DNA of 64,000 bases, taken from the NCBI RefSeq assembly GCF_021764745.1, contig NZ_JAETXX010000003.1, forward strand, positions 124,001 to 188,000. The letters run 5' to 3'. Source of the stretch: Joostella atrarenae. Its GTDB lineage: Bacteria > Bacteroidota > Bacteroidia > Flavobacteriales > Flavobacteriaceae. The notes under the pieces were generated by a model. It had not been told where the DNA came from. It searched no databases and saw nothing but the letters and a program-made list of their open reading frames with translations. Shown here in pieces: positions 52,917-60,739 of this stretch (position 1 is the stretch's first letter; every line of letters begins with the position of its first letter). A program made the position numbers and the translations under genes.

Positions 52917-53751
52917 ATGAAAAAATACATCAGCATTTTGACACTTATTATTGTTTCCGCTTCAATGAATGCGCAAACAGCTAATACCCTTGATACCATT
53001 TTTGCTAACGATACCAAAAACGTTGCTTTGTTTTTTCCTGAACCCATACGACAAGGGATAACTGGATCTGAAAATTTTGTATTTACCTATAATCGCGAAA
53101 AAGAACAATATTTTGGTTTATTGCAAGCCAAACAAGGAAAAGAAAGTAATCTACTGGTTATCAATAGAAACGGAGCAATTTTTTCGTACATTGTAAGCTA
53201 TAAAGCGCAACTTTCAAAACTGAATTATTTTATCCCGATGACCAGTAGTATTGGGAATGAAAAACCAAAAGCTGATGATTTAATTAAGTCCAATCCTTTT
53301 TTGAAAAAAATTGATAACAGCACAAATTATTATCAAAAATTCTGCGCTTATTTACTTGATAGAAAACAATACCTTGATAGGAACATAAAACGAAACAATG
53401 GTGTTGTCATGAGGCTTGAAAACATTGTTTTTTGACAATGAAGAGCTCTACTTCGTTTTTCAAATTAGAAATAATTCTACTTTAAATTACGATTTAAATT
53501 TCTTAAACCTTTCCATTGAAACGCGACAAAAAGGAAAAAGGAAATCTTTACAACGTTTATATCAAGAGCCAATTTACAAACATCATCTGCCTTCGAAAAT
53601 TAAGGTTAATGAAACAACAAGATTTATTTATGTTATGTCTAAATTTTCGCTTTCTAACGACAGAAGGGTCATTATAAAATTGAACGAGAAAAGTGGCGAA
53701 CGAAATATTGAAATGAAAGTATCACATAAACACATTAATAATCCCAATTAA
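52917..53751 (+). pseudogene. traN: traN-like (VirB9-type) gene with a +1 frameshift at a T6 run
   Basis: The frame from the ATG at 52917 encodes a signal peptide (ending NA-Q) and a VirB9/TraN-like N-terminal domain, but stops at TGA 53433-53435 right after GTTTTTTGAC. The same protein resumes in the next frame at about 53434 with DNEELYFVFQIRNNSTLNYDLNFLNLSIETRQKG...to the TAA at 53749-53751. Removing one T from the six T residues at 53428-53433 rejoins the frames as a 277-residue TraN. This fits a mutation, a sequencing slip or possible slippage at the homopolymer. Confidence 0.82.
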
Positions 53752-53758
53752 TTAAATC

Positions 53759-54124
53759 ATGAATAAAATCACCATTTGGTCAATCGTATTCTTATTTATT
53801 TCCTGTGCAGAAACAACGAATTCAACTCCTGCTGCAGTAGCCGAAATCGTCGCAGAAAGTTTTTACCAAAGTAAAGAAGCCATGCTTAAAAAGCACACTA
53901 CTCCGGAAGGTTTCATCACTTTTTCCAATCTTCAAAAAATGTTTACGAAGCCAAAAGGCTCTGAATCTAATTTTAAACTTATCAATGAAGTTACTCAAGG
54001 CGATGTTGCTTGGGTAAAGTACTCGACCTCTTTTGATAAAACACCAGGGATTTTTAAATTGGTAAAACAAGATGGTGTATGGAAAGTTACGGTTAGAGAT
54101 CCCAGAGAAAAAACACCTTTGTAA
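53759..54124 (+). CDS. Small DUF4878-like lipoprotein at the end of the tra operon
   Basis: 121 residues. Lipobox ISCAE near residues 14-18. The mature part (ESFYQSKEAMLKKHTTPEGFITFSNLQKMF...INEVTQGDVAWVKYSTSFDKTPGIFKLVKQDGVWKVTVRDP) has the NTF2-like form of DUF4878 lipoproteins. It occupies the position where TraO/TraP/TraQ genes are found in CTnDOT, none of which is seen. It is followed by a terminator. Confidence 0.72.
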   Translation: MNKITIWSIVFLFISCAETTNSTPAAVAEIVAESFYQSKEAMLKKHTTPEGFITFSNLQKMFTKPKGSESNFKLINEVTQGDVAWVKYSTSFDKTPGIFKLVKQDGVWKVTVRDPREKTPL

Positions 54125-54144
54125 AAGCTAAACATTTTGACAGT

Positions 54145-54186
54145 CTTGATGTAAATTTGGATTTTCTAACTAAATTTTACATCAAG
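54145..54186. terminator. Bidirectional terminator between convergent operons
   Basis: Inverted repeat CTTGATGTAAATTT / AAATTTTACATCAAG with a 13-base loop, followed by TTTT on both sides. It separates the rightward tra operon from the leftward coupling-protein gene. Confidence 0.75.
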
Positions 54187-54201
54187 GGTTTTATCTTTTT
54201 A

Positions 54202-55797
54202 TTAATTTTTGAAAATATATTTCACCTCTGAATAAACCCTATCAAAATTAGCTTGTAAGTCGGCATCTGAAAAGTCTTGTTTTTGCGTTGGTAATCGCTT
54301 TTCAATTTTAGGCAATTTAAATTGTACTTTCCTATCCATTCCATCTGCAAAGGTTATAAACTCGCCTTCTTTTAGTCTAAAAAATACATCGGCTCTAATT
54401 TTGGCAACTTCACGCTCCCCTGTTGTTATTCTTGTATCAAAATTTAGATTGTAACCTCGATTCACGCTTGTGGTCTCTTTCTTTACAATTTCAAAAAAGC
54501 GTTCGTAATACTTAGCCGTATCTGGGTCGTTTACCTTTCCGAAGAATTGATAGGATAAATTACTTAAAATCGCTTTACTAGCTTTGTCACCATACATCAT
54601 ATCATTCTGAATTTTATCTTGCATCACATAAATCGTGGCAATGTTATAGCTTCTTAATGTTGCTGGGATTCGGTGCATATTTAAAAGCCTAATAGTTGGT
54701 GCTTCTTCCATCAACAAAAACGAAGCATTTGAATTTCTTACACTCATTTGCTTAGTAATGGTATGAATAATAGTTGCTATAATTGGCGAATAGGCTGTTT
54801 CGTATTTCGGATTGTTAACCACTGAAATAACTAAAGATTCCTCCTGGTTATTTATATCAAGTGGCACATCGTCTGAAGATAAAGTCATAAAAATACGCTG
54901 CGTACTTATTTTTTTAAGCGCATTAGCCAAAGTGCTTTTTACTCCAGCGGTTTGTCTGTCGGAATCCTTTCCACTAATAAAGGCGTCTGCCATAGCTCTC
55001 GAGGTTGTGTTTGTACTCAAAAAAGCAATAAGACTATCTGTGTCCAAGAATTGATAAATAGCTATTAGATGTGGTAATGTGCAAAGATGCGGATATGAGG
55101 TTCGAAGTTTCCAAATCAACCCACCAATTAAACCTTCAGCTGCATCATTAAAAAATTTTGTTGTACCTATACTTCCGGATTCTCTTTGCTCCAAAAGGTT
55201 TTCTATTAGCACCCTTGCAACTTCATTAACACTTTCTTCATTTGTCATATATCTTGGTGCAATGGGGTTCACACAATCATGAATTGTATCGAATGAAATC
55301 ACTTTAAAATCAATCTCATTTTTTTCAAATAAAGGAAATGCCATTTCTGTAATTTCGAAGTTTTTATAATCGTGAATCACACCAGCAAATTTATGTTTAC
55401 TGAAATGCTGAAGAAAATTAAAAACAACACTTTCAGTTTTCCCACTTCCTGCAGAACCTATTATTGAAGCGCCTCTTTTTATGTTGTTTATTTTGAAACT
55501 TCCACTTTCGACTTTAAAATGAACTTGATGCTTATCATTAGAATCTAGAATTTCATTTTCCTTATGAAGAAATACATATAAAACGGTATTGATAAGCAAA
55601 AGCGGACAACCTAAATAAAGTAACAGTCGCATCCAATTCATTAAATAATGGCTCGATTTAAAAAGTAATATCAAACAAATTACAGTTATTAATAGGTTTA
55701 CAAAAAAGGCATATTTCGTTATTTTGAAAAGCCCTACGAACACTAAACTCATTCCAATTAATAACCCAATTGTAAATATGACACCTTGTATTTCCAT
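54202..55797 (-). CDS. Type IV coupling protein (VirD4/TraG-like ATPase)
   Basis: Connects the relaxosome to the secretion channel. 531 residues. N-terminal part has about three hydrophobic helices (8-60); Walker A GSAGSGKTES near 115-124, Walker B NASFLLMEEAPTIR near 349-362, sensor region ATIYVMQDKIQNDM. A C-terminal tail ends in a flexible region with FDRVYSEVKY. The start at 55797 is two bases from the relaxase stop, an operon with the mobilisation genes. Confidence 0.9.
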   Translation of the reverse strand: MEIQGVIFTIGLLIGMSLVFVGLFKITKYAFFVNLLITVICLILLFKSSHYLMNWMRLLLYLGCPLLLINTVLYVFLHKENEILDSNDKHQVHFKVESGSFKINNIKRGASIIGSAGSGKTESVVFNFLQHFSKHKFAGVIHDYKNFEITEMAFPLFEKNEIDFKVISFDTIHDCVNPIAPRYMTNEESVNEVARVLIENLLEQRESGSIGTTKFFNDAAEGLIGGLIWKLRTSYPHLCTLPHLIAIYQFLDTDSLIAFLSTNTTSRAMADAFISGKDSDRQTAGVKSTLANALKKISTQRIFMTLSSDDVPLDINNQEESLVISVVNNPKYETAYSPIIATIIHTITKQMSVRNSNASFLLMEEAPTIRLLNMHRIPATLRSYNIATIYVMQDKIQNDMMYGDKASKAILSNLSYQFFGKVNDPDTAKYYERFFEIVKKETTSVNRGYNLNFDTRITTGEREVAKIRADVFFRLKEGEFITFADGMDRKVQFKLPKIEKRLPTQKQDFSDADLQANFDRVYSEVKYIFKN

Positions 55798-55798
55798 C

Positions 55799-56827
55799 TT
55801 ATATACCTATTGAACTTGATTTAATGGCGATTTGTATCCCACGTTTTAAGTATCTAATTGTTTTAAGCGCCAACTGCACTTGATTTGTTGGTATACTCGC
55901 TATAGGTGCTCCTGATTTTGTAAGCACTTTAAATGCCATTGCTTTCTCGCTTGCTGGCAAACCTATTAATGTTGTGAAGTACAACTTCGGATTTTTAATA
56001 AAATCCTTTTTTGACTTATAAGATTCTGCATAGTTACGTTTGTAACCAAATATTTTATCGAAAGTACTTTCTGCTTTTGTAAAAAACGCATCTCGATCAA
56101 ATCCTCGTTTTACAATTTTACCATGCATCTCAACTACCGAAGCTTTGTATTTTGATCCTGGAGATAAACTCACAGAATTTGATGCATCTTTTCGACTTAC
56201 TATGATATGAATATGACTTTGAATGCCATCTTTTTTCATGCCTTGAACAATCCGTTTTCCATTTTGTTGGTGTGGTGCTTCGGCTTCAAGTTTGGCTATT
56301 TCGGATTTCATTTTTTCAATATCACCTGCTAATTGATGCTTTCCAATTTTTCGAATATTAGTCTTTAGTTGAAGTATTTTAGCGGCAAAAGGTTGGTTTT
56401 CTTTAACCACTTTGTCTGTGCCTTTAAATGTTCTTTGATGTTCAATTTTTGCAAAATATTTGATATCATCAACAGTGATTGGTTTTCCATTAATTTCACG
56501 ATGGAAGGATGCCGCATAATCATTCATTATCGCTCTAGTATATGTCTTTAAACCTTCAGAACTATTCTGTAGTTTTCTCAATTCATATTTACTAGGACTA
56601 ACTGTAATGGAATAAAATTTTGGCTCTTTCATTTTGAGTTTTGCTGTATTGCCATCAATTTCTTTTACCACATCTTTGGTTTCAATTTCATCGCCATATT
56701 GATTAAAAAAATGTTCCATTTCTTCTTGCTCTAAACCTTGATTTTCTTTCTCTAGATACTCTACAAAATCCGCAGCACTCTGCGAATAATTGCCTCCTAA
56801 TTTTTGGGCTGTAATTGTGATGTACAT
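55799..56827 (-). CDS. MobB-type relaxase (DUF5712-like)
   Basis: 342 residues. The C-terminal half carries the histidine cluster GIQSHIHIIVSRKDASNS, the metal site of relaxases, followed by SLSPGSKYKASVVEMHGKIVKRGFDRDAFFTKAESTFDKIFGYKRN, all matching the DUF5712/MobB family of flavobacterial elements. The N-terminal tyrosine-rich start (MYITITAQKLGGNYSQSAADFVEYL) may hold the nicking tyrosine. Expected to nick at oriT, which probably lies upstream (57225-57600). Confidence 0.82.
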   Translation of the reverse strand: MYITITAQKLGGNYSQSAADFVEYLEKENQGLEQEEMEHFFNQYGDEIETKDVVKEIDGNTAKLKMKEPKFYSITVSPSKYELRKLQNSSEGLKTYTRAIMNDYAASFHREINGKPITVDDIKYFAKIEHQRTFKGTDKVVKENQPFAAKILQLKTNIRKIGKHQLAGDIEKMKSEIAKLEAEAPHQQNGKRIVQGMKKDGIQSHIHIIVSRKDASNSVSLSPGSKYKASVVEMHGKIVKRGFDRDAFFTKAESTFDKIFGYKRNYAESYKSKKDFIKNPKLYFTTLIGLPASEKAMAFKVLTKSGAPIASIPTNQVQLALKTIRYLKRGIQIAIKSSSIGI

Positions 56828-56831
56828 AATT

Positions 56832-57047
56832 CTATAATTGATTATTTGAATCTTTTTTCTCTACAAACTGTACTTTCTTCTCTTTGACCTCTTTCTCTAA
56901 CATCAAGTTTTCACTCTTGGGTTCAAGCTTGATAAATAATGATTGTAACATCGCCGTTGTAGGTTTGTCATGGTGCTTTTCTATATCTTTTATAATAGCT
57001 ATTACGGCGTTAATTCGTTTCTTAATTTCACGCTCCAATGTTTGCAT
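56832..57047 (-). CDS. Small mobilisation-associated protein
   Basis: 71 residues, mostly helical and charged: ERKIKKRINAVIAIIKDIEKHHDKPTTAMLQSLFIKLEPKSENLML-EKEVKEKKVQFVEKKD. A nickase accessory or relaxosome factor is possible. It lies between the BfmA-like gene and the relaxase in one operon (6 and 4 bases between). Not a family I can name. Confidence 0.6.
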   Translation of the reverse strand: MQTLEREIKKRINAVIAIIKDIEKHHDKPTTAMLQSLFIKLEPKSENLMLEKEVKEKKVQFVEKKDSNNQL

Positions 57048-57053
57048 GTTTGG

Positions 57054-57224
57054 TCACATAGTTTCTTTTGGCGAAATACCATTATCTTCAAAAAAGTCCA
57101 GCATCATTAGAAGCGTCATTGATTTTGAAAGCGACATTTTTTTACAAAATCCATTAAACTTTTTAGCCACCGAAGTTTTAATACTTAGGCTTTCAAATCG
57201 TTCTTTTTCATATCCTTTATCCAT
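57054..57224 (-). CDS. BfmA/BtgA-like mobilisation protein
   Basis: 56 residues from the ATG at 57224: MDKGYEKERFESLSIKTSVAKKFNGFCKKMSLSKSMTLLMMLDFFEDNGISPKETM. The SLSIKTSVAKKFxxFCKKMSLSKSMTLLMMLDFFEDN core is a ribbon-helix-helix of the BfmA/BtgA mobilisation family. The open frame extends to 57314, but the longer part lacks support and overlaps the repeats at 57224-57281. It may bind the nearby repeats and oriT. Confidence 0.7.
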   Translation of the reverse strand: MDKGYEKERFESLSIKTSVAKKFNGFCKKMSLSKSMTLLMMLDFFEDNGISPKETM

Positions 57225-57281
57225 TTTTCCTTGAAAAAACTTGTTGTTTTTATTGGGCTGACAACCTTTTTCCTTGAAAAA
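57224..57281. repeat. Two copies of a palindromic 15-bp repeat before the mobilisation operon
   Basis: TTTTTCCTTGAAAAA at 57224-57238 and again at 57267-57281, 43 bases apart. Each copy is itself an inverted repeat (TTTTTC-ctt-GAAAAA). The first copy overlaps the BfmA-like start codon. Likely binding sites for the ribbon-helix-helix protein or another regulator; inferred. Confidence 0.5.
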
Positions 57282-57565
57282 GCATGTTAGAAATTCTAAA
57301 ATCAAAAAAATCAATCGCCGATAGGTACTGATTTTACTAGGTTTTTGACAAAACTAAAAATCGAAACATCGCGTTAGCGTGTTACCCTCTTGCTATTCCT
57401 TTTCGTCACGCTTTAGCGGGACAAAAAAATACCATCACATCCAAAAATGTAATAGCTTTAATGGTAACACAAATTGGATTTCGATTTTTTAAGAGTATTC
57501 TTCTTGAAGTTTAAAAGCATCTTTAGTAAACCTCTATTTTTATTGCTAAATATAAAATTGTAGAT
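57282..57565. other. Candidate origin-of-transfer region
   Basis: No gene is seen upstream of the mobilisation operon. A region around 57370-57420 has an imperfect inverted repeat, AGCGTG...CACGCT, flanking TTACCCTCTTGCTATTCC. This is the usual position for oriT. The nick site itself cannot be read from the sequence. Confidence 0.35.
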
Positions 57566-57598
57566 CAAAAAAAAGACCTCTAAATAGTTAAAGGTCTT
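57566..57598 (-). terminator. Intrinsic terminator of the DUF6876-like operon
   Basis: Stem AAGACCT / AGGTCTT; on the minus strand it is followed by an eight-T run, located just after the stop of the gene at 57615. Confidence 0.7.
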
Positions 57599-57614
57599 GG
57601 GTTAAAAATCATAT

Positions 57615-57812
57615 TTAGATACTAAAAACATAGTCATAAGAATACAAATTTCTTAGAGCTTCTTCTTCCAAAAGCGCATCATATTTTACATGATATTCTT
57701 CTGCATAGCGTTTCAAATCATTTCCATATTTATGTTCAACATCTTTTTTAGAAACCGAAACCAATCGCTTTTGAGTTTCCTTATCAAGGTTCGAATAATT
57801 GAGATATACCAT
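57615..57812 (-). CDS. Small element-borne protein of unknown function
   Basis: 65 residues from ATG 57812; YLNYSNLDKETQKRLVSVSKKDVEHKYGNDLKRYAEEYHVKYDALLEEEALRNLYSYDYVFSI. Helical, charged, soluble. The in-frame start at 57854 overlaps the previous gene and is less likely. It follows the DUF6876-like gene by 10 bases, so it is an operon partner. No family recognised. Confidence 0.55.
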   Translation of the reverse strand: MVYLNYSNLDKETQKRLVSVSKKDVEHKYGNDLKRYAEEYHVKYDALLEEEALRNLYSYDYVFSI

Positions 57813-57822
57813 AGCGCCATTT

Positions 57823-58203
57823 TTAATATTCGCTAGGCAGCATAAGTGTATCATCTATAAAATATAATCGTAATTCATCTAACGGAAAATTGGTTACATT
57901 ATATCTGTGGGTTTCAAAAATATTATTATCCCCATCACTATAATTAATGATAGCTTCACATTGCTTTTCAAGTTGTTCCTTTTCAGAAAGTCGCTTAAAA
58001 TCGATGGTAATAAAAGAACATTTTTTTGATAAACTTTTGGCAATAACTGAAGTGTCTGTAATCAACCAAAAGCATTCCGCTTCGTTGGTCAAATATTTTA
58101 AGCCATCAGTAAATCGAGTACCAATTAATGGGATTTTAAAGAACATTTCAGAACCAACAAAATGTTGTAATTCGGCTTTTATTTTGTTAACTTTATCATT
58201 CAT
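57823..58203 (-). CDS. DUF6876-like protein
   Basis: 126 residues. The pattern AELQHFVGSEMFFKIPLIGTRFTDGLKYLTNEAECFWLITDTSVIAKSL...FITIDFKRLSE matches the family found widely on Bacteroidota mobile elements. Function unknown; the context (mobilisation end, next to ssb) suggests a DNA-handling or anti-defence role, unproven. Confidence 0.68.
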   Translation of the reverse strand: MNDKVNKIKAELQHFVGSEMFFKIPLIGTRFTDGLKYLTNEAECFWLITDTSVIAKSLSKKCSFITIDFKRLSEKEQLEKQCEAIINYSDGDNNIFETHRYNVTNFPLDELRLYFIDDTLMLPSEY

Positions 58204-58230
58204 TTTAATTTCTTTTTTAGAAGTTAATTC

Positions 58231-58244
58231 CCGATAATTATCGG
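58231..58244. repeat. 14-bp perfect palindrome between ssb and the DUF6876-like gene
   Basis: CCGATAATTATCGG, a perfect palindrome 28 bases upstream of the DUF6876-like start; a possible operator for that gene. Confidence 0.4.
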
Positions 58245-58250
58245 AAAATA

Positions 58251-58285
58251 AAGAGAGCGCAACTTTTCGACAGGAACGCTCTCTT
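58251..58285 (-). terminator. Intrinsic terminator downstream of ssb
   Basis: Nine perfect pairs AAGAGAGCG / CGCTCTCTT with a 17-base loop; on the minus strand it is followed by a T-rich stretch. Confidence 0.7.
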
Positions 58286-58296
58286 ATAATTTATAA

Positions 58297-58650
58297 TTAT
58301 GCCGTAGCGTTATCGCTTTTAATTCCTAAAAGCAAAATTTCGTTTACAACCACTTCGGTAACATATCTTTTCTCACCCGCCGAAGTTTCATAACTGCGTG
58401 AGGTTAATTTTCCCTCCAGAGCAACTTCTTTTCCTATGCCTACATATTTTTCTACGATTTCGGCAATCTTCCCCCATGCTACAATATTGTGCCAATGGGT
58501 GTCCTGTTGTTTCTCTCCTTTTGAATCTTTGTAAAATTCATTGGTAGCAATTGAAAATTTAGCAACTTTCTTTCCGCTTTCAAGATTCGAAATTTCTGGC
58601 TCGTTTCCTACGTTACCAATTAACTGTACTTTGTTTTTTAGAGTACTCAT
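58297..58650 (-). CDS. ssb: Single-stranded DNA-binding protein
   Basis: 117-residue OB-fold SSB: STLKNKVQLIGNVGNEPEIS near the start, VAKFSIATNEFYKDSKGEKQQDTHWHNIVAWGKIAEIVEKYVGIGKEVALEGKLTSRSYE in the middle. It lacks the long acidic C-terminal tail of chromosomal SSB, typical of element-borne copies. It protects single strands during conjugative transfer. Confidence 0.93.
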   Translation of the reverse strand: MSTLKNKVQLIGNVGNEPEISNLESGKKVAKFSIATNEFYKDSKGEKQQDTHWHNIVAWGKIAEIVEKYVGIGKEVALEGKLTSRSYETSAGEKRYVTEVVVNEILLLGIKSDNATA

Positions 58651-59321
58651 GATTAAAAAATTTAAAGATTAATATTTACCTATCTGAACTATTCAAAAAG
58701 GCTTTACTATTGATTTACTTATTATATCCAGAGCGTTTTCCTTTTTTGTTTTTTTAACTTTTGTTCCGCTTCCTTTTTATTGATTTTGTATGATTTCATT
58801 AGATTCATTTTAGATTTACTTCCCATAGTGCCGACGCTGTTACCTTCTTTTGTTGCTTATACTGTTTAAATATTTTGAATTGATAAAGACTTATAAAAAT
58901 GAGCGCAGCGTAGTGATTATGCAGTCTGTTCAACTTCAAAATGTTGGTATTTTGCTATCAAAAAAAGGTATAACGGTGTTGGATTATGGAAGCAATTCTA
59001 AAGTCTTTGTGAAATACAAAACCAAAGGAAGTGTAACAAAATGCAAATACATTTTTCCTTATTTGGCGGACTTGATTCACGCTTTTTACTTGGGAATGGA
59101 GCCCTTCGTCTGCGCTCTGGACAGGCTTACCTTTCCAGTCCCGATTGCTATCGGGATGGAAAGGGGTAACGTAATGGAAAGTAAAAAGTGGGGATTGTGT
59201 CCAAGACTTTTTTAATGAAGCTCTTTTTCTGGAATGGAGTTATTACGGAATGGAAGGGAATGTGCTGAATGGGAATTATATTCCAATTTTAACTTTAACT
59301 AGAAAACAACTTATAAAAACA
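58651..59321. other. Right-hand intergenic region of the element, no clear gene
   Basis: About 670 bases. A basic 28-codon minus-strand ORF lies at 58722-58808, and a plus-strand frame from 58850 to 59215 could encode 121 residues, but the latter runs through a repeat and has an implausible composition. The section around 59100-59280 has repeated GGAATGG blocks and the inverted repeat listed next. I see no attachment site here. Confidence 0.4.
59130..59164. repeat. Imperfect inverted repeat of a dispersed flavobacterial kind
   Basis: CCTTTCCA-g-TCCCGAT with ATCGGGATGGAAAGG; a 15-pair stem with one bulge. The surrounding GCGCTCTGGACAGGC and the TCCCGAT/ATCGGGA core look like a dispersed repeat seen in flavobacterial genomes. 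Possible role in termination or as a REP-like unit. Confidence 0.4.
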
Positions 59322-59356
59322 AAAAGAGGGATAATAATTATTTATCAACCCTCTTT
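59322..59356. terminator. Intrinsic terminator at the right end of the element region
   Basis: Stem AAAGAGGG / CCCTCTTT with an AT-rich loop and T-rich flanks on both strands. Confidence 0.6.
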
Positions 59357-59573
59357 TAACAAATTTACTATGATTTTGCTATTAATTTAAAAAACTCATT
59401 GAATTAGAGATCTTCTGAAAACCTTATAAACATTAAAAATTAGATATTACGGTCGTTGTCTCCTATTGCACTGTTTAGGTATCAAAACCTGCTTAAACCT
59501 CGCACCATATGATTTACAGCTTTTTTCAATTTATACAATAATGTAAAAATAACATACCAAAATTTATCCTGTT

Positions 59574-60632
59574 TTAATTACCCCACCAATAATTTTTAGT
59601 CTTGGCATCTGGTAATAATACGTTTTCTAATCTATTTAAAGAGTTGGTAGATTCCTTATTATACCAATCAACCCAACTTATTCCTAGACGTTCCATTGTT
59701 TGGGCTGTTAGTAATTCTCCATCTATTTTTTTTACATAATCATGTGTTCCATAGTAATCCCACTCAGTACATATAATACGATAGTCACTCATAAGCTCTT
59801 GTATTTTAGCAGATGATGTGTCTTCGTAAGCATGAAATGCTACTGATGTTCTGCTCCAATCTATATCGGGACTATAATTTTCAACAACAGATTTCAGATC
59901 ATAATGAGTACCGTTAAAACTAAATAATAAAATTTGTCTATTAGGAGCTTCTTTTCTAACGATATTATATACTTCTAATAAATTTTTCTTAAATGTTTCA
60001 TTCAAATAATAGGAATGCCAAAAGTTAGGTTCATTGCTAAGTTCAAAAAATACTAGATTATTCCCTTTATACTTTTTTGCTATTCTGGTCCAAAATTCAA
60101 TGCGCTCATCATGATTTCTGTTGAAATCAATACCAACTTCTTCACCTGCATAATTTTTAAAGGCCATATTTTCCCCTGTAACGTGATAATTAATAATTAC
60201 ATTCATTCCTGTAGCTATAGCGTTTTCAACACATTTATCAATGTGGGGCATAGCTTCATCTATATTCCAATATTGGTCCTCTTGAGCTCCTCTCATTTTT
60301 AACCAAAGGTCGAACCAACACACTCTTACTGTATTTATTCCATACTCATCTCTTAGTTTTATCCAATTATTAACATTTGCAGAAAATGGAACACCATCAT
60401 TACTGTTAATTTGTGTAATAGGCATAGGTACGCCTCTTAACATTTTGCCATTACGATCCAATAAGGTGCCTGTGGTATTTTTAGGTTCAACAAGTTCTGG
60501 AGGATCTTCTGCCTCGGGCACCTCAATTTCAGGATTTTCCATATCTACTAGAATATTATCACTATTGTCACATGAACAAGCAAATAGAACAATTAATACT
60601 ATCAACAAGTTTTCTTTTAATATATAAATCAT
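59574..60632 (-). CDS. GH5-like glycoside hydrolase lipoprotein
   Basis: 352 residues. Lipobox LFACSC near 16-22, then an acidic Pro-rich linker to about 50. Catalytic domain: RGVPMPITQ near 66-74, NTVRVCWFD, MNVIINYH, the acid/base FELSNEPNFWH near 194-204 and the nucleophile CTEWDYYGT near 287-296 (the TEW motif). This is the clan-A (GH5/cellulase) pattern. Surface-exposed and probably acting on a beta-linked polysaccharide; substrate not determinable. It belongs to the carbohydrate block with the next two genes. Confidence 0.85.
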   Translation of the reverse strand: MIYILKENLLIVLIVLFACSCDNSDNILVDMENPEIEVPEAEDPPELVEPKNTTGTLLDRNGKMLRGVPMPITQINSNDGVPFSANVNNWIKLRDEYGINTVRVCWFDLWLKMRGAQEDQYWNIDEAMPHIDKCVENAIATGMNVIINYHVTGENMAFKNYAGEEVGIDFNRNHDERIEFWTRIAKKYKGNNLVFFELSNEPNFWHSYYLNETFKKNLLEVYNIVRKEAPNRQILLFSFNGTHYDLKSVVENYSPDIDWSRTSVAFHAYEDTSSAKIQELMSDYRIICTEWDYYGTHDYVKKIDGELLTAQTMERLGISWVDWYNKESTNSLNRLENVLLPDAKTKNYWWGN

Positions 60633-60739
60633 TTAATTAAATTTTTTATTCTTTCTACATTGATTAATTATAGGCTATCAAAAAAGGCTGTAGTTACTAC
60701 ACACAGCCCCTTTAAAACAAATAACATACACTTTAAGAA

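Noticed and set aside
57054-57314. Long form of the BfmA-like protein starting at 57314
   Set aside because: The added N-terminus passes through both palindromic repeats and reads like translated non-coding DNA; the ATG at 57224 fits the family start.
58850-59215. 121-codon plus-strand ORF to the right of ssb
   Set aside because: It runs through the repeat-like stretch, has no recognisable motif and an odd mixture of hydrophobic and Cys residues near the end. Kept only as part of the intergenic description.
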